Below are positions 49,995 to 60,301 of a stretch of DNA of 64,000 nt, in pieces. Location of the stretch: NCBI GenBank assembly GCA_015057275.1, contig SVEO01000003.1, forward strand, positions 62,001 to 126,000, in the 5' to 3' direction. Numbering within the stretch: position 1 is the stretch's first letter; every line of letters starts with the position of its first letter. This DNA comes from Lachnospiraceae bacterium. Lineage in GTDB: Bacteria; Bacillota; Clostridia; Lachnospirales; Lachnospiraceae. The position numbers were made by a program, and so were the translations under genes. The notes under the pieces are model-generated. The model had not been told where the DNA came from and did not search any database. It saw nothing but the letters and a program-made list of their open reading frames with translations.

Positions 49995-52634
49995 TTACTG
50001 AATCTGCTGTTCTAACAATGACGCAGCCTGTTCCATCAGGTTCTTTACGCCGTCCGGATTTTTACCGCCGGCCTGAGCCATGTTCGGACGGCCGCCGCCG
50101 CCACCGCCGACAAGTCCTGCAGCCATTTTGATTAAGTTGCCTGCGTGAGCACCCTTTTTCATTGCTTCGTCAGTTGCCATAACGATAAGGTTGACCTTAC
50201 CACCCTGCACGGATACTAAGAGAATCACGCCTTCGCCAAGCTTTTGCTTTAATTGGTCTCCCAAGTTACGCAAACCGTTCATATCAACATCAGCCACCTG
50301 TACCGGAAGGAATTTTACCCCCTTCACATCAACAACCTGGTTCATAACATCGCCCATCGACTGATTTGCCAGCTTGCTCTTCAACTGCTCGTTTTCAGAA
50401 TTTAATGCCTTGATTTCTTCCTGCATTGCTGCAATCTTCTTAACCAAAGATGCGACATCCGTCTTGGCTGCTTTCGCTGCTTCTGATAATTCTTTTTCAA
50501 GGTTTGCATAATACTCGCTAACGCCAGCTGCAGTTAATGCTTCAATACGACGAACACCGGCTGCGATACCGACTTCGCTGACAATCTTAAACATCGTGAT
50601 GTTTGCGGTATTTGTAACGTGTGTACCACCGCAAAGTTCTACAGAAAAATCACCCATGGAAACAACTCTTACGCTGTCGCCGTACTTTTCACCGAACAAG
50701 GCCATCGCGCCGGACTTCTTTGCATCTTCAATGCTCATTTCCTGTGTAATAACCGGAAGCGCTGCAGCAATCTGCTCATTGACAATTGCTTCTACCTGCG
50801 CTAATTCCTCCTTCGTCATAGCCTGAAAATGCGTAAAGTCAAAACGAAGACGGTCTTTACTTACGAAGGAACCTGCCTGTTCTACATGAGTACCGAGCAC
50901 ATTACGAAGTGCTTTCTGTAATAAATGTGTCGCGCTGTGGTTCTTCGCTGTCGCACCTCTTTGTGCTGCATCTACAGATAAGGTAACGGTTTCTCCGGTT
51001 GCGAACATACCCTTTGTTACCTTGCCGATATGTCCAATCTTGCCGCCCAAAAGCTTTACCGTATCTTCGACCGCAAATTCTGCAGTCGCAGTCTTAATTA
51101 CGCCGTGGTCTGCGGACTGACCGCCCATTGTTGCGTAGAATGGAGTTTCTGCAGTAATAATTGTACCGACATCGCCATCCGCCAATGCTTCTACGATTTC
51201 GCTTTCAGTTGTCATAACCGAGATGGTGCTGTCAGCGACAAGTTTATCATAACCGATAAATTCGGATGTAATCGTCGGATCAATGGATTCGTATACGGTT
51301 ACGTCTGCGCCCATGTAATTCGTTACTTTACGCGCATTTCTAGCTTGTACACGCTGTTCTTCCATCGCGGAACGGAAACCTGCTTCATCAATCGTAAATC
51401 CCTTTTCCTCTAAAATTTCAGAGGTTAAGTCAAGTGGAAATCCATACGTATCATATAGCTTAAATGCTTCATCGCCGGAGAGGCATGTCTTACCAGCAGC
51501 CACCATAGCAGCTTCCATATCTGCTAAAATGGATAAGCCCTGGTCGATAGTTTTATTAAACTTGTTCTCTTCTTCGGTAAGAACCTTAAAGATCATCTCC
51601 TTCTTTTCATCGAGTTCCGGATAACCGTCCTTCGATGTCTCAATCACAACTTCACTCAATTTTGCGAGGAACTTGCCTTCAATACCGAGCAGACGACCGT
51701 GTCTTGCCGCGCGACGAATCAGACGGCGCAATACATATCCGCGTCCTTCATTGGATGGCATGATACCGTCAGAAGTCATAAAGGTTGCGGAACGGATATG
51801 ATCGGTAATTAGACGGATGGAAACGTCCTTCTTTTCATCTACGTGATATTCTGTATTGGCAAACTCACACACTTTGTTGCGCAGTGCCTGCAAGGTGTCA
51901 ACGTCGAAGATGGAGTCTACATCCTGCACCACGACAGCCAAACGCTCTAAGCCCATACCGGTATCGATGTTCTTCTGTACAAGCTCGGTATAATTGCCGT
52001 TACCATCATTTTCGAACTGAGTAAATACGTTGTTCCATACTTCCATATAGCGGTCGCAATCGCAACCCACTTTACAATCTGGCTTGCCACAACCGTACTT
52101 TTCGCCGCGGTCATAGTAAATTTCGGAACAAGGGCCACAAGGACCGGCACCGTGCTCCCAGAAGTTATCAGCTTTGCCGAAACGGAAAATACGCTCCGGG
52201 GCGATGCCGATTTCCTTTTCCCAGATTTCAAAGGCTTCATCATCCTCTAAATAAACAGATGGATAAAGTCTATTAGCATCCAAACCAACCTTTTCTGTTA
52301 AAAATTCCCATGACCAGTGAATTGCTTCTCTCTTAAAGTAATCACCGAAAGAGAAATTGCCGAGCATTTCAAAGAAAGTGCCGTGTCTTGCGGTCTTACC
52401 TACGTTCTCGATATCGCCGGTACGGATACACTTCTGGCAGGTGGTCACACGTCTGCGCGGCGGGATTTCCTGTCCGGTAAAGTATGGCTTAAGCGGTGCC
52501 ATACCGGAGTTGATCAATAATAAGCTGTTATCGTTATGAGGCACCAAAGAGAAGCTCTTCATCTTTAAGTGGCCGACGGATTCAAAATAATCCAGATACA
52601 TTTTACGAAGTTGATTTAAACCATATTTTTCCAT
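49995..52634 (-). CDS. alaS: Alanyl-tRNA synthetase
   Basis: An 879-residue class II synthetase. The aminoacylation domain includes SGMAPLKPYFTGQ, the motif 2 region RRRVTTCQKCIRTGDIENVG and GAGPCGPCSEIYYDRG. The editing domain has the zinc motif HSATHLLQKAL and CGGTHVTNTANI. The C-terminal DHHA1 domain has GGGGGGRPNMAQAGGKNP. Length is normal. It lies 40 bases after tyrS in the same direction, and no T-box leader is present before it. Confidence 0.98.
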   Translation of the reverse strand: MEKYGLNQLRKMYLDYFESVGHLKMKSFSLVPHNDNSLLLINSGMAPLKPYFTGQEIPPRRRVTTCQKCIRTGDIENVGKTARHGTFFEMLGNFSFGDYFKREAIHWSWEFLTEKVGLDANRLYPSVYLEDDEAFEIWEKEIGIAPERIFRFGKADNFWEHGAGPCGPCSEIYYDRGEKYGCGKPDCKVGCDCDRYMEVWNNVFTQFENDGNGNYTELVQKNIDTGMGLERLAVVVQDVDSIFDVDTLQALRNKVCEFANTEYHVDEKKDVSIRLITDHIRSATFMTSDGIMPSNEGRGYVLRRLIRRAARHGRLLGIEGKFLAKLSEVVIETSKDGYPELDEKKEMIFKVLTEEENKFNKTIDQGLSILADMEAAMVAAGKTCLSGDEAFKLYDTYGFPLDLTSEILEEKGFTIDEAGFRSAMEEQRVQARNARKVTNYMGADVTVYESIDPTITSEFIGYDKLVADSTISVMTTESEIVEALADGDVGTIITAETPFYATMGGQSADHGVIKTATAEFAVEDTVKLLGGKIGHIGKVTKGMFATGETVTLSVDAAQRGATAKNHSATHLLQKALRNVLGTHVEQAGSFVSKDRLRFDFTHFQAMTKEELAQVEAIVNEQIAAALPVITQEMSIEDAKKSGAMALFGEKYGDSVRVVSMGDFSVELCGGTHVTNTANITMFKIVSEVGIAAGVRRIEALTAAGVSEYYANLEKELSEAAKAAKTDVASLVKKIAAMQEEIKALNSENEQLKSKLANQSMGDVMNQVVDVKGVKFLPVQVADVDMNGLRNLGDQLKQKLGEGVILLVSVQGGKVNLIVMATDEAMKKGAHAGNLIKMAAGLVGGGGGGRPNMAQAGGKNPDGVKNLMEQAASLLEQQIQ

Positions 52635-52674
52635 GTCGTAAAAACCTTTCTAAATTCAAAATAGAAAACTCTAA

Positions 52675-53907
52675 CTACTGAGCTTTAATCTGATGATAGC
52701 CCTTTTTGCCCTTCTTGATAATGATTGCGCCGTCAGCATCAAAATCTGTGGAAGAGAATACAGCCTTGTCATCCGAAATCTTTACATCATTTACGGAAAC
52801 ACCGCCCTGTGCAATGAGACGACGTGCTTCGGAACGATTCTTGGCAAGCTTTGTATCAACCATTAACGTGATTAAATCGATACCTGCAGCTAATTGGTCC
52901 GCAGGGTATGTGGTGGTCGGCATGTCAGCGCTCTTGCCGCCGGCTTCGAAAATCGCTCTGGCTGCATCCTGTGCCTTTCTCGCTTCTTCTTCACCGTGTA
53001 CAATCTTTGTAATTTCGTAAGCTAATACTTCCTTCGCCTTGTTAATTTCCGCACCTTCCAACGCTCCGAGTCTACGGACTTCATCCATCGGCAGGAAGGT
53101 AAGGAGTCCGAGACACTCTTCTACCTTTACATCCTCGATGTTTCTCCAGTACTGGTAGAACTCGTATGGGGAAGTCTTTTCCGGATCCAACCAAACAGCA
53201 CCCTTCATCGTCTTGCCCATCTTGATGCCCTCAGATGTTGTTAATAATTTAAAAGTTAAACCGTAAGCCGGCTTACCCTCTTTTCTGCGAATCAGTTCAA
53301 CACCGCCGATGATGTTACTCCACTGATCGTTACCGCCGAGCTCGAGTACGCAGTTATGCATCTTGTTGAGCTTCCAGAAGTCATAAGACTGCATTAACAT
53401 GTAGTTGAATTCGAAGAAGGTTAAGCCCTTTTCCATACGCTGCTTGTAGCACTCTGCGGTCAGCATTTTATTCACAGAGAAATGTACACCGATTTCTCTT
53501 AAAAATTCAACGTAGTTCAGATCAAGAAGCCAGTCTGCGTTGTTTTCGATAATCGCGTTGTCATTATCGAAGTCGATGAATCTTGCTAACTGCTCGTGGA
53601 ATCTCTTTGCATTGTAATCGATGGTTTCTCTTGTCATCATCGTTCTCATATCGGATTTACCCGACGGGTCACCGATCATGGTCGTACCGCCGCCAAGCAA
53701 TGCAATCGGTCTGTGGCCATGCTGCTGCATATGCATCATCGCCATAACAGTTAAAAAGTGACCGGCTGTCAAGCTGTCCGCTGTCGCATCAAATCCTATA
53801 TAAAAAGTAACTTTTTCTTTTCCTAATAATTCTCTGATTTCCTCTTCATGAGTTGTCTGTTCAATAAAGCCACGCTCTAAAAGAACGTCATAAACATTCT
53901 GTGACAT
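52675..53907 (-). CDS. tyrS: Tyrosyl-tRNA synthetase
   Basis: A 410-residue class I synthetase. The HIGH-like motif is TAGHFLT (near residue 48), followed by GDPSGKS; the KMSKS loop reads KMGKT, a known TyrZ/TyrS-type variation. A C-terminal S4 domain (about 345-405) binds the tRNA. It has its own promoter only 60 bases from the upstream gene, with no room for a T-box. AGGAGGACCATTTT precedes the ATG. Confidence 0.97.
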   Translation of the reverse strand: MSQNVYDVLLERGFIEQTTHEEEIRELLGKEKVTFYIGFDATADSLTAGHFLTVMAMMHMQQHGHRPIALLGGGTTMIGDPSGKSDMRTMMTRETIDYNAKRFHEQLARFIDFDNDNAIIENNADWLLDLNYVEFLREIGVHFSVNKMLTAECYKQRMEKGLTFFEFNYMLMQSYDFWKLNKMHNCVLELGGNDQWSNIIGGVELIRRKEGKPAYGLTFKLLTTSEGIKMGKTMKGAVWLDPEKTSPYEFYQYWRNIEDVKVEECLGLLTFLPMDEVRRLGALEGAEINKAKEVLAYEITKIVHGEEEARKAQDAARAIFEAGGKSADMPTTTYPADQLAAGIDLITLMVDTKLAKNRSEARRLIAQGGVSVNDVKISDDKAVFSSTDFDADGAIIIKKGKKGYHQIKAQ

Positions 53908-53942
53908 AAAATGGTCCTCCTAGGTTTATTCTCTAAATGTTG

Positions 53943-53971
53943 ATAGTAGCACAATCGCCAAATTTTATCAA
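53943..53971 (-). promoter_or_regulatory. tyrS-alaS promoter
   Basis: On the - strand, TTGATA (53966-53971), 17-base spacer, TACTAT (53943-53948). The -35 overlaps the last codons of the MutS-like gene (stop at 53968). Confidence 0.65.
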
Positions 53972-55701
53972 GTCCATTGACCTTCTTTCAAAAAATTTCT
54001 GGCAGAAATTTCCGCGTTTTCGACTAAATCCTGCGGGAAATTCATAGTTTTTAAGAGCTTAATGGCATTTCTGGTCTTGGCTGGTCCCTCATGCAATACA
54101 TAATCAAAAACAACTTGACCGTCTATAATCTGCTCACTGAAATGATAATTGCCATATTTCGAATCCAATAATTTCGTCAACTCGATATCATGTGTGGCGG
54201 CAAAACAACAGGCACCTTTGTCAGCAAAGCCTTTTAAGATTTCCTTGGAAGCGGCAATTCGCTCGATTGTGTTCGTGCCGCGTAAGACTTCATCAACGAA
54301 ACACAGCACATGTTGACCGGCATTGATTTGGTCAAGCACACGCTTTAATGATTTAATTTCCACGATAAAATAACTTTCGCCACTGCAAATATCGTCTCGT
54401 AGCGCCATCGATGAATAAATATGATAAAACGGTGCTTTGTAAGCGGTTGCAGTCACCGTACAAATTGTCTGTGCAAGAATGGTATTTATTGCCACCGTCT
54501 TTAAAAATGTGGATTTCCCGGAAGCATTGGAGCCGGTTAACAGCACGCATCCAGTTGTCGAAATACTGTTACAAATCGGCTGATGTAGCAGTGGATGGTA
54601 GACTTCCTCAATCTCTATACCATTGTTTGTCACTTTTGTAAATTCCGGTACACAGGAAAAATACAGCGCCTGACGAAGTGATGCAATCGCGATGCAACTC
54701 TCGATGTAGCCGAGGCAATAAAACAACGCCAAGATATCATCTTTGGCAGCAATCGCTTTTGTTGCCATTTTCTTAAAAGATATTAAGTCTAAATGTGTCA
54801 TCATCTTCACATAATCCAAGATGGCCGCGGATAAGCTGTCACCGACATTTGTCTTGTCCAAATAACGGTCGCTGCCGACCAACGGTTTCAATGTGTGCGT
54901 AATCTGCATAATCCGCTCACTCAGAGCAGCACCCTGCTCTGTCATAGCTGAAAAACCGCTTTCTTTGAAGCTTTGGTTTAAGCTTACCGCCGTTTTAACC
55001 AGGCGACTGATGTAATGAAAATTAATAAAATATGCTTCCACTTCTGCTTTCTGCGAGTAATACTGAAAAATATTTGTGGCAATCGCCACGATTAACACCC
55101 CAATGCCAACGGCCGGTGAAATCAGAAGCGCAAGAATTGCCACAATCAGAAACGCCAGACAAACGTAGGATTTGCGATTGCTGAGTTTCCCCATATCTTC
55201 TAAACGTGTGACAAATTCACAGAAGGAAATTGATTTGGTTCGTCCGAGATAATAAAAAATCTCTTTTAATTTCAGAACAGGTTCTTTGGATTTTCCAAGA
55301 GATTCCACAAATTCATTGCGTCGATGAAATGCTTTTATCTTTTGAAACGGATGGCGCAACATATAATAAAGCACTTCTTCACCGGCAGACGAATCAGTTG
55401 TGTTCATCATCTGAAAAATATCATCCATGTTTAAATCATTCCATGTGATATTATCAATCAAGCTATCCGTGGCGTCCGGGTCCAACGTTTCTTTTAGCTT
55501 CGGATGCTCGTCCAAATAATCCGAAAAGAACGAAATGCGACTGTATTCACCCTCGTGATATTCTCGCTCGGAGAAATTTCCCCACTGTTTTTCAATTTTT
55601 CTTTTGATTCTAACTTTTGCTTCACGCTTCGCACGCAGGTTCACAAACACAAGAATGACGATTGCGATAAGCGCAAATGCAGCATAATAATACCAATGCA
55701 T
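53968..55701 (-). CDS. Membrane-anchored MutS-like ATPase
   Basis: A 577-residue protein with one N-terminal membrane helix (residues 4-22) and a pair of helices near 180-215 (CLAFLIVAILALLI, VGIGVLIVAIATNIF), then a lever-like helical region and a C-terminal MutS ATPase domain. Walker A is GSNASGKSTF at 390-399, Walker B LCFVDEVLRGTNTIER near 467-482, and a His switch lies in ATHDIELT. The mismatch-recognition domains of MutS are missing, so a role in mismatch repair is unlikely. Similar proteins are scattered in Clostridia and have no firm function. It has its own promoter. Confidence 0.87.
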   Translation of the reverse strand: MHWYYYAAFALIAIVILVFVNLRAKREAKVRIKRKIEKQWGNFSEREYHEGEYSRISFFSDYLDEHPKLKETLDPDATDSLIDNITWNDLNMDDIFQMMNTTDSSAGEEVLYYMLRHPFQKIKAFHRRNEFVESLGKSKEPVLKLKEIFYYLGRTKSISFCEFVTRLEDMGKLSNRKSYVCLAFLIVAILALLISPAVGIGVLIVAIATNIFQYYSQKAEVEAYFINFHYISRLVKTAVSLNQSFKESGFSAMTEQGAALSERIMQITHTLKPLVGSDRYLDKTNVGDSLSAAILDYVKMMTHLDLISFKKMATKAIAAKDDILALFYCLGYIESCIAIASLRQALYFSCVPEFTKVTNNGIEIEEVYHPLLHQPICNSISTTGCVLLTGSNASGKSTFLKTVAINTILAQTICTVTATAYKAPFYHIYSSMALRDDICSGESYFIVEIKSLKRVLDQINAGQHVLCFVDEVLRGTNTIERIAASKEILKGFADKGACCFAATHDIELTKLLDSKYGNYHFSEQIIDGQVVFDYVLHEGPAKTRNAIKLLKTMNFPQDLVENAEISARNFLKEGQWT

Positions 55702-55732
55702 TATGATATCTCCTTAAAAATCAGTATGACTT

Positions 55733-55761
55733 ATTATATATTTTTTTGTATTTCTTGTAAA
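55733..55761 (-). promoter_or_regulatory. Promoter of the MutS-like gene
   Basis: On the - strand, TTTACA (55756-55761), 17-base spacer, TATAAT (55733-55738), about 30 bases before the start codon. Confidence 0.72.
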
Positions 55762-55763
55762 GT

Positions 55764-55794
55764 TAAAAAGATGCCCGACTTCTATCGGACACCT
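55764..55794 (-). terminator. Intrinsic terminator of spoIVA
   Basis: On the - strand AGGTGTCCGA pairs with TCGGGCATCT (55785-55794 and 55769-55778, two G-U pairs), followed by TTTTTAAC. It lies 15 bases past the spoIVA stop. Confidence 0.82.
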
Positions 55795-55808
55795 CTTGTT
55801 ATCACACA

Positions 55809-57293
55809 TTACAAAATAATACAAATTACCCCTCGATTACTGTCGTTCGTAATCTTCTCAAGCGTTCCTTTCATACGGTCGCGTGTCTCCTCGGAAAGCT
55901 TTGTCAGCTTAGTGGAAATGCCGTCTTCCACAATCTGTTCAATCGTTTTTCCAAAAATGTTTGTCTCCCAAATGCCTTCTGCTGAAGTTTGACTGTTCTG
56001 TTTGATGAATTCCATCAAATCCATCGCCTGTTCTTCTGTACCAACAATTGGCGCAATTTCCGTCATAATATTAGTCTGAATAAGGTGAATAGAAGGTGCA
56101 GTTGCCTTGATTTTTACGCCGAATTTGTTATTTGAGCGCATCAATTCGGGCTCAGCCAGTGTAATGGCATCCCGCTCCGGCGTCACAACACCGTACCCTT
56201 TGGCTTTGACAGCATCGAGCGCATCAGCCACTTTGGAATATTTGTTTTTCATTTGAGCATAGTTTTGCAGCATGGAGAACAGATGATAATCGCTGGTAAT
56301 TTCCATACCGGTCATCTGCGAGAGCATATCAAAATAATGTTTCTGATCAACATCAAAGCGGAAACGTACCGAGCCGTTTGATAAATCCTGCCCTTCAAAC
56401 GATACTTTCTGCACCGGACTGTCGTCTTCCGTTTGCAACAAAGTGCTGAAATTGACAACATCTTTTATGTAACCGATGGAATGCAGCAGCTTCTTAGCCC
56501 CATGGATCAACGCACTTTTTACCGGATGGTCATTTGCTAAAATTTCAGTCCATTTTGGCATATAAAAGGCGATTTCGGTTACCGGGAACTCGTGCAGTAC
56601 CGCGTCGAGTATTTTTAAAATGTCTTCTTTTCGCAGTTGCATACAATTGACCGGCAGCACTTTAACTCCGTAATGTGCTTCTAACTGCTCTGCCATAGCG
56701 ACTGTTTCATCGGAATACGGGTGTTTGGAATTTAAAAGAATAACAAACGGTTTGCCTAACTCTTTTAACTCCTGAATGGTTTGCTCCTCTGGCTTTAAGT
56801 ATGATTCCTGGGCGATATCGCCGATAGAGCCGTCAGTTGTCACGACAATGCCGATCGTTGAATGGTCATGGATAACTTTGCGGGTGCCAATTTCAGCCGC
56901 CTTAGTAAATGGAATCTCGTAGTCAAACCACGGTGTTTTGACCATGCGTTCGCCGCCATCTTCCTCATGTCCCACAGCACCTTCCACCATGTAACCGACA
57001 CAATCCACCATCCGTACTTTCATTTCCGTACCATCACTAAGAGTTACCACAGCCCCGTCCTTTGGGATGAATTTCGGCTCGGTCGTCATGATTGTTTTGC
57101 CGGCTGCCGACTGCGGTAATTCGTCTTTGGCACGTTCTTTTTCCGGTCCATCTTCCATATGCGGAAGGACGAGCAAATCCATAAACCGCTTGATAAATGT
57201 GGATTTTCCGGTCCGTACCGGTCCACAGACACCAATGTATATGTCACCACCCGTCCTTTTTGCAATGTCCTGATATATTGTTGTATTTGTCAT
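55809..57293 (-). CDS. spoIVA: Stage IV sporulation protein A
   Basis: A 494-residue ATPase that polymerises on the outer forespore membrane and forms the base of the spore coat. The P-loop is GPVRTGKSTFIKRFM (near residue 24), with VRMVDCVGYMVEGAVGHEE as the Walker B region; a conserved tail ends RGVICIIL. Length matches the family (about 492). It is the clearest proof that the host lineage forms endospores. A sigma-E type promoter lies upstream and a terminator downstream. Confidence 0.98.
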   Translation of the reverse strand: MTNTTIYQDIAKRTGGDIYIGVCGPVRTGKSTFIKRFMDLLVLPHMEDGPEKERAKDELPQSAAGKTIMTTEPKFIPKDGAVVTLSDGTEMKVRMVDCVGYMVEGAVGHEEDGGERMVKTPWFDYEIPFTKAAEIGTRKVIHDHSTIGIVVTTDGSIGDIAQESYLKPEEQTIQELKELGKPFVILLNSKHPYSDETVAMAEQLEAHYGVKVLPVNCMQLRKEDILKILDAVLHEFPVTEIAFYMPKWTEILANDHPVKSALIHGAKKLLHSIGYIKDVVNFSTLLQTEDDSPVQKVSFEGQDLSNGSVRFRFDVDQKHYFDMLSQMTGMEITSDYHLFSMLQNYAQMKNKYSKVADALDAVKAKGYGVVTPERDAITLAEPELMRSNNKFGVKIKATAPSIHLIQTNIMTEIAPIVGTEEQAMDLMEFIKQNSQTSAEGIWETNIFGKTIEQIVEDGISTKLTKLSEETRDRMKGTLEKITNDSNRGVICIIL

Positions 57294-57349
57294 ATTTCTC
57301 CTTTCAACTGCTTAAAAGCATCGATTGATTCTGACCCACTGGTTTGTAA

Positions 57350-57379
57350 ATCATATGCTTTTTCGCAAAGGAATATGAC
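57350..57379 (-). promoter_or_regulatory. Sigma-E type promoter of spoIVA
   Basis: On the - strand, GTCATATT (57372-57379), 14 bases, CATATGAT (57350-57357). This fits the mother-cell sigma-E consensus (KMATATT and CATACAMT, with two -10 mismatches). It is 56 bases from the start codon. spoIVA is a sigma-E gene in Bacillus. Confidence 0.68.
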
Positions 57380-57387
57380 GTAAAATG

Positions 57388-58575
57388 TTACAAGGAAATA
57401 ATTTTATCTAAAATTTTATGTGCGCATGCTTCCTTGCTCATCTTTTCAAGCTGCTGTGTTTCCGCTCGTGTAACAAGTGTAAGCACGTTGGAATCCACAC
57501 CAAAGCCAGCTCCCTCCATGCGGAGCGAATTGGCGCAAATCATGTCAGCGTTCTTTTTTTTCAATTTTGCTACTGCATTTTCTAACAGATTCTCGGTCTC
57601 CATCGCAAAGCCACATAAAATCTGTCCTTCTTTTTTCTTTTCGCCGAGCGTTTTTAAAATATCCTTTGTCTTTTCACAGGCAATCGTCATCGAAGCTTCG
57701 CTTTTCTTGATTTTCTGTTCGCTGACTGTGCCCGGACGATAATCCGCCACTGCCGCAGAAAGAATAAAGATATCCTGCGAATCCATTTCGGACATCACAG
57801 CCTGATACATGTCTTCGGCGCTTTCCACATCAACAATATGCACAAAATCCGGCTTTGCAACCGAGGTCGGACCGCTTACCAATGTAACATCAGCGCCGCG
57901 CAGCATGGCAGCTTTTGCCAGCGCATAGCCCATCTTACCAGTCGAGTGATTGGTGATGAAACGAACCGGGTCCAGCGCTTCTCTGGTAGGACCGGCGGTA
58001 ATCAATACCTTCTTTCCCTGAAAATCCTTTTTGCAAGCAATCTCTTTTAAAATATAAGCAAGCAAGACTTCTTCTTTCGGCAATTTTCCGGCGCCAACAT
58101 CACGGCAGGCAAGCATTCCGCAGTCCGGCTCAATGATGGTTATGCCGTATTCTCGCAAACGTCTCATATTGTCCTGTACAATGCGATTTTCAAACATCAC
58201 TGTGTTCATGGCCGGAGCCACGGCAATCGGACATTTGCACGCCAAAAGCGTGGTCGAAAGCATATCGTCTGCGATACCGTTTGCCATCTTACCGATAATA
58301 TTGGCGCTGGCCGGTGCTACAAGCACAAAATCTGCCTTCTTGGCCAGGGAAACATGCTCGATATTGTAGTTAAAATTCCGGTCAAACGTATCTACGAGGC
58401 ATTTGTGATTCGTTAATGTCTCAAAGGTAATCGGATGAATAAAATTGGTCGCATTCTTCGTCATCAGTACGTGCACGTCGCAGTGCAGTTTGACAAGCAT
58501 GCTGGTAAGATTAGCGATTTTATAGGCGGCAATGCTGCCGGTTACGCCTAATACAACAGTTTTTCCGCGAAGCAT
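57388..58575 (-). CDS. coaBC: Bifunctional CoaBC (phosphopantothenoylcysteine synthetase/decarboxylase)
   Basis: Makes 4'-phosphopantetheine from 4'-phosphopantothenate and Cys. The 395 residues hold an N-terminal FMN-dependent decarboxylase (LGVTGSIAAYKIANL, PASANIIGKMANGIADD, PAMNTVMF) and a C-terminal CTP-dependent ligase (VLITAGPTREALDPVRFITNHSTGKMGYALA near residue 190, KKKNADMICANSL). It ends the panB-panC-coaBC run, 12 bases after panC, with GGAGGGAACCT before the ATG. Confidence 0.97.
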   Translation of the reverse strand: MLRGKTVVLGVTGSIAAYKIANLTSMLVKLHCDVHVLMTKNATNFIHPITFETLTNHKCLVDTFDRNFNYNIEHVSLAKKADFVLVAPASANIIGKMANGIADDMLSTTLLACKCPIAVAPAMNTVMFENRIVQDNMRRLREYGITIIEPDCGMLACRDVGAGKLPKEEVLLAYILKEIACKKDFQGKKVLITAGPTREALDPVRFITNHSTGKMGYALAKAAMLRGADVTLVSGPTSVAKPDFVHIVDVESAEDMYQAVMSEMDSQDIFILSAAVADYRPGTVSEQKIKKSEASMTIACEKTKDILKTLGEKKKEGQILCGFAMETENLLENAVAKLKKKNADMICANSLRMEGAGFGVDSNVLTLVTRAETQQLEKMSKEACAHKILDKIISL

Positions 58576-58587
58576 AGGTTCCCTCCG

Positions 58588-59430
58588 TTATCTTAATGTT
58601 ATGTTATCAATCAATCTTGCCTTACCGAACTGGACGGCTAAAGCAACAAGCGCTTCTGTTTCAATCATATCCAGTGGCTCAATCGTTCGTGTGTCGACAA
58701 CCTGAATATAATCGATTTTAGCAAGCGGCATCGTTTCAATAAGCTGCGTCATTTTCTCAATGATGACAGCGGCTTTACGCTCACCATCTGTAAAGAGTTC
58801 TTTCGCGAGTGCTACGGATTTACTTAAAATCACAGCCTGTTCTCGCTCTTCTTTCGTTAGATATGTGTTCCTGGAGCTTTTGGCTAAGCCATCTGCTTCT
58901 CTTACAATCGGACAGCCGATAATTTCTAAATCCATATTTAAATCAAGCACCATCCGCTTAATAACTGCCAATTGCTGAGCATCTTTTTCGCCGAAATAAG
59001 CACGATCCGGCTGCACGATGTGAAACAATTTATTTACTACCGTGCACACGCCGCGGAAATGAACCGGGCGGGATTTTCCGCATAATTCTTTCGTGAGTCC
59101 ATTCATGTCTACATAGGAACAAAAGCCTATATCATACATTTCTTCTGCTTCCGGATGGAAAATCATATCCACACCAGCATCCTCACAAAGTAATGAATCA
59201 CGTTCTAAATCACGTGGGTAATTTGCTAAGTCTTCCGTCGGCCCAAACTGCATCGGATTGACAAAAATACTGACAACTACTTTGTCGTTATTGGCTCTGG
59301 CAGCAGTCATCAGACTCTTATGCCCCTCATGCAAATAGCCCATCGTCGGTACAAAACCGACACTAAATCCTTCTTTTTTCCATTTTTTTATTTCTTCACG
59401 TACTTCTGTGATTTTTGTTACAATCTTCAT
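58588..59430 (-). CDS. panC: Pantothenate synthetase
   Basis: Joins pantoate and beta-alanine with ATP. The 280 residues show GFVPTMGYLHEGHKSLM (HIGH-type motif near residue 32), FVNPMQFGPTEDLANYPR and the KMSKS-like DGLAKSSRNTYL, where Lys replaces a usual Leu or Met. FGEKDAQQLAVIKRM is also conserved. No panD (beta-alanine source) is present in the window. Confidence 0.97.
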   Translation of the reverse strand: MKIVTKITEVREEIKKWKKEGFSVGFVPTMGYLHEGHKSLMTAARANNDKVVVSIFVNPMQFGPTEDLANYPRDLERDSLLCEDAGVDMIFHPEAEEMYDIGFCSYVDMNGLTKELCGKSRPVHFRGVCTVVNKLFHIVQPDRAYFGEKDAQQLAVIKRMVLDLNMDLEIIGCPIVREADGLAKSSRNTYLTKEEREQAVILSKSVALAKELFTDGERKAAVIIEKMTQLIETMPLAKIDYIQVVDTRTIEPLDMIETEALVALAVQFGKARLIDNITLR

Positions 59431-59456
59431 AACTGTTCCTTTTCCTGCAAATTAAT

Positions 59457-60287
59457 TTAACCGTATAATTTGTCCATCACTTCGGTGGAAATGCTAAATG
59501 TGTGCTCTTTTGAAGGAAACGTGCCCTCTTCCACCTCTTTTTTATACTGTTTAAAACCTTCCACCATCATCTCGCCGACATTGCCAAAGTTTTTCACAAA
59601 TTTCGGTGTAAACCCTCGACTGATGCCCAACATATCCTGATATACCAGTACCTGCCCGTCACATCCGGCTCCGGCACCGATACCAATCGTCGGAATCGTA
59701 AGGATAGAGGAAATATATGTAGCTAAATCCGCCGGTACACATTCCAGTACAAGTGCAAATACACCGGCGGCTTCCAGCGCTTTTGCGGCTTTAATCAATT
59801 TTCTGGCAGCAGCCTCATCCTTTCCCTGTACTTTAAATCCGCCCATTACATGCACGGACTGCGGGGTCAAACCAATATGACCGACCACCGGAATAGAAGC
59901 TTTCACAATCGCCTCGATCTGCGGAATCATATCAATACCGCCTTCCAGCTTAACTGCCTGACCGTGCCCTTCCTTAATCAAACGTCCGGCATTTACTACT
60001 GCATCGTACACCGATGTCTGATACGACATAAACGGCATATCTACAATCACGAGGGCATCTTTTGTGCCTCTTGCGACTGCTTTTGCATGATGGATCATGT
60101 CTTCCATCGTCACGGAACAGGTGTCTTCATATCCAAGACACACCATGCCCAAAGAATCACCGACCAAAATGGAATCAATGCCCGCCTCGTCTACCAACTT
60201 CGCCGTTGAATAATCGTAGGCGGTCAGCATCGTAAGCTTTTTGCCGGCTTTCTTTGCATTCTTAAATGTTATCACTGTGTTTTTCAT
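59457..60287 (-). CDS. panB: 3-Methyl-2-oxobutanoate hydroxymethyltransferase
   Basis: Adds a hydroxymethyl group from 5,10-methylene-THF to ketoisovalerate, making ketopantoate. The 276 residues have the TIM-barrel blocks [33 protein letters not shown] and VKLEGG, and [20 protein letters not shown] 60287 is used because the family starts there; the ribosome site is weak. A short open frame sits in the leader. It starts the pantothenate/CoA run. Confidence 0.96.
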   Translation of the reverse strand: MKNTVITFKNAKKAGKKLTMLTAYDYSTAKLVDEAGIDSILVGDSLGMVCLGYEDTCSVTMEDMIHHAKAVARGTKDALVIVDMPFMSYQTSVYDAVVNAGRLIKEGHGQAVKLEGGIDMIPQIEAIVKASIPVVGHIGLTPQSVHVMGGFKVQGKDEAAARKLIKAAKALEAAGVFALVLECVPADLATYISSILTIPTIGIGAGAGCDGQVLVYQDMLGISRGFTPKFVKNFGNVGEMMVEGFKQYKKEVEEGTFPSKEHTFSISTEVMDKLYG

Positions 60288-60301
60288 GTTTCTTTTTTCA
60301 G

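Noticed and set aside
52635..52674. T-box leader before alaS
   Set aside because: Only 40 bases separate it from tyrS, too short for a T-box; the same holds for the 60 bases before tyrS.
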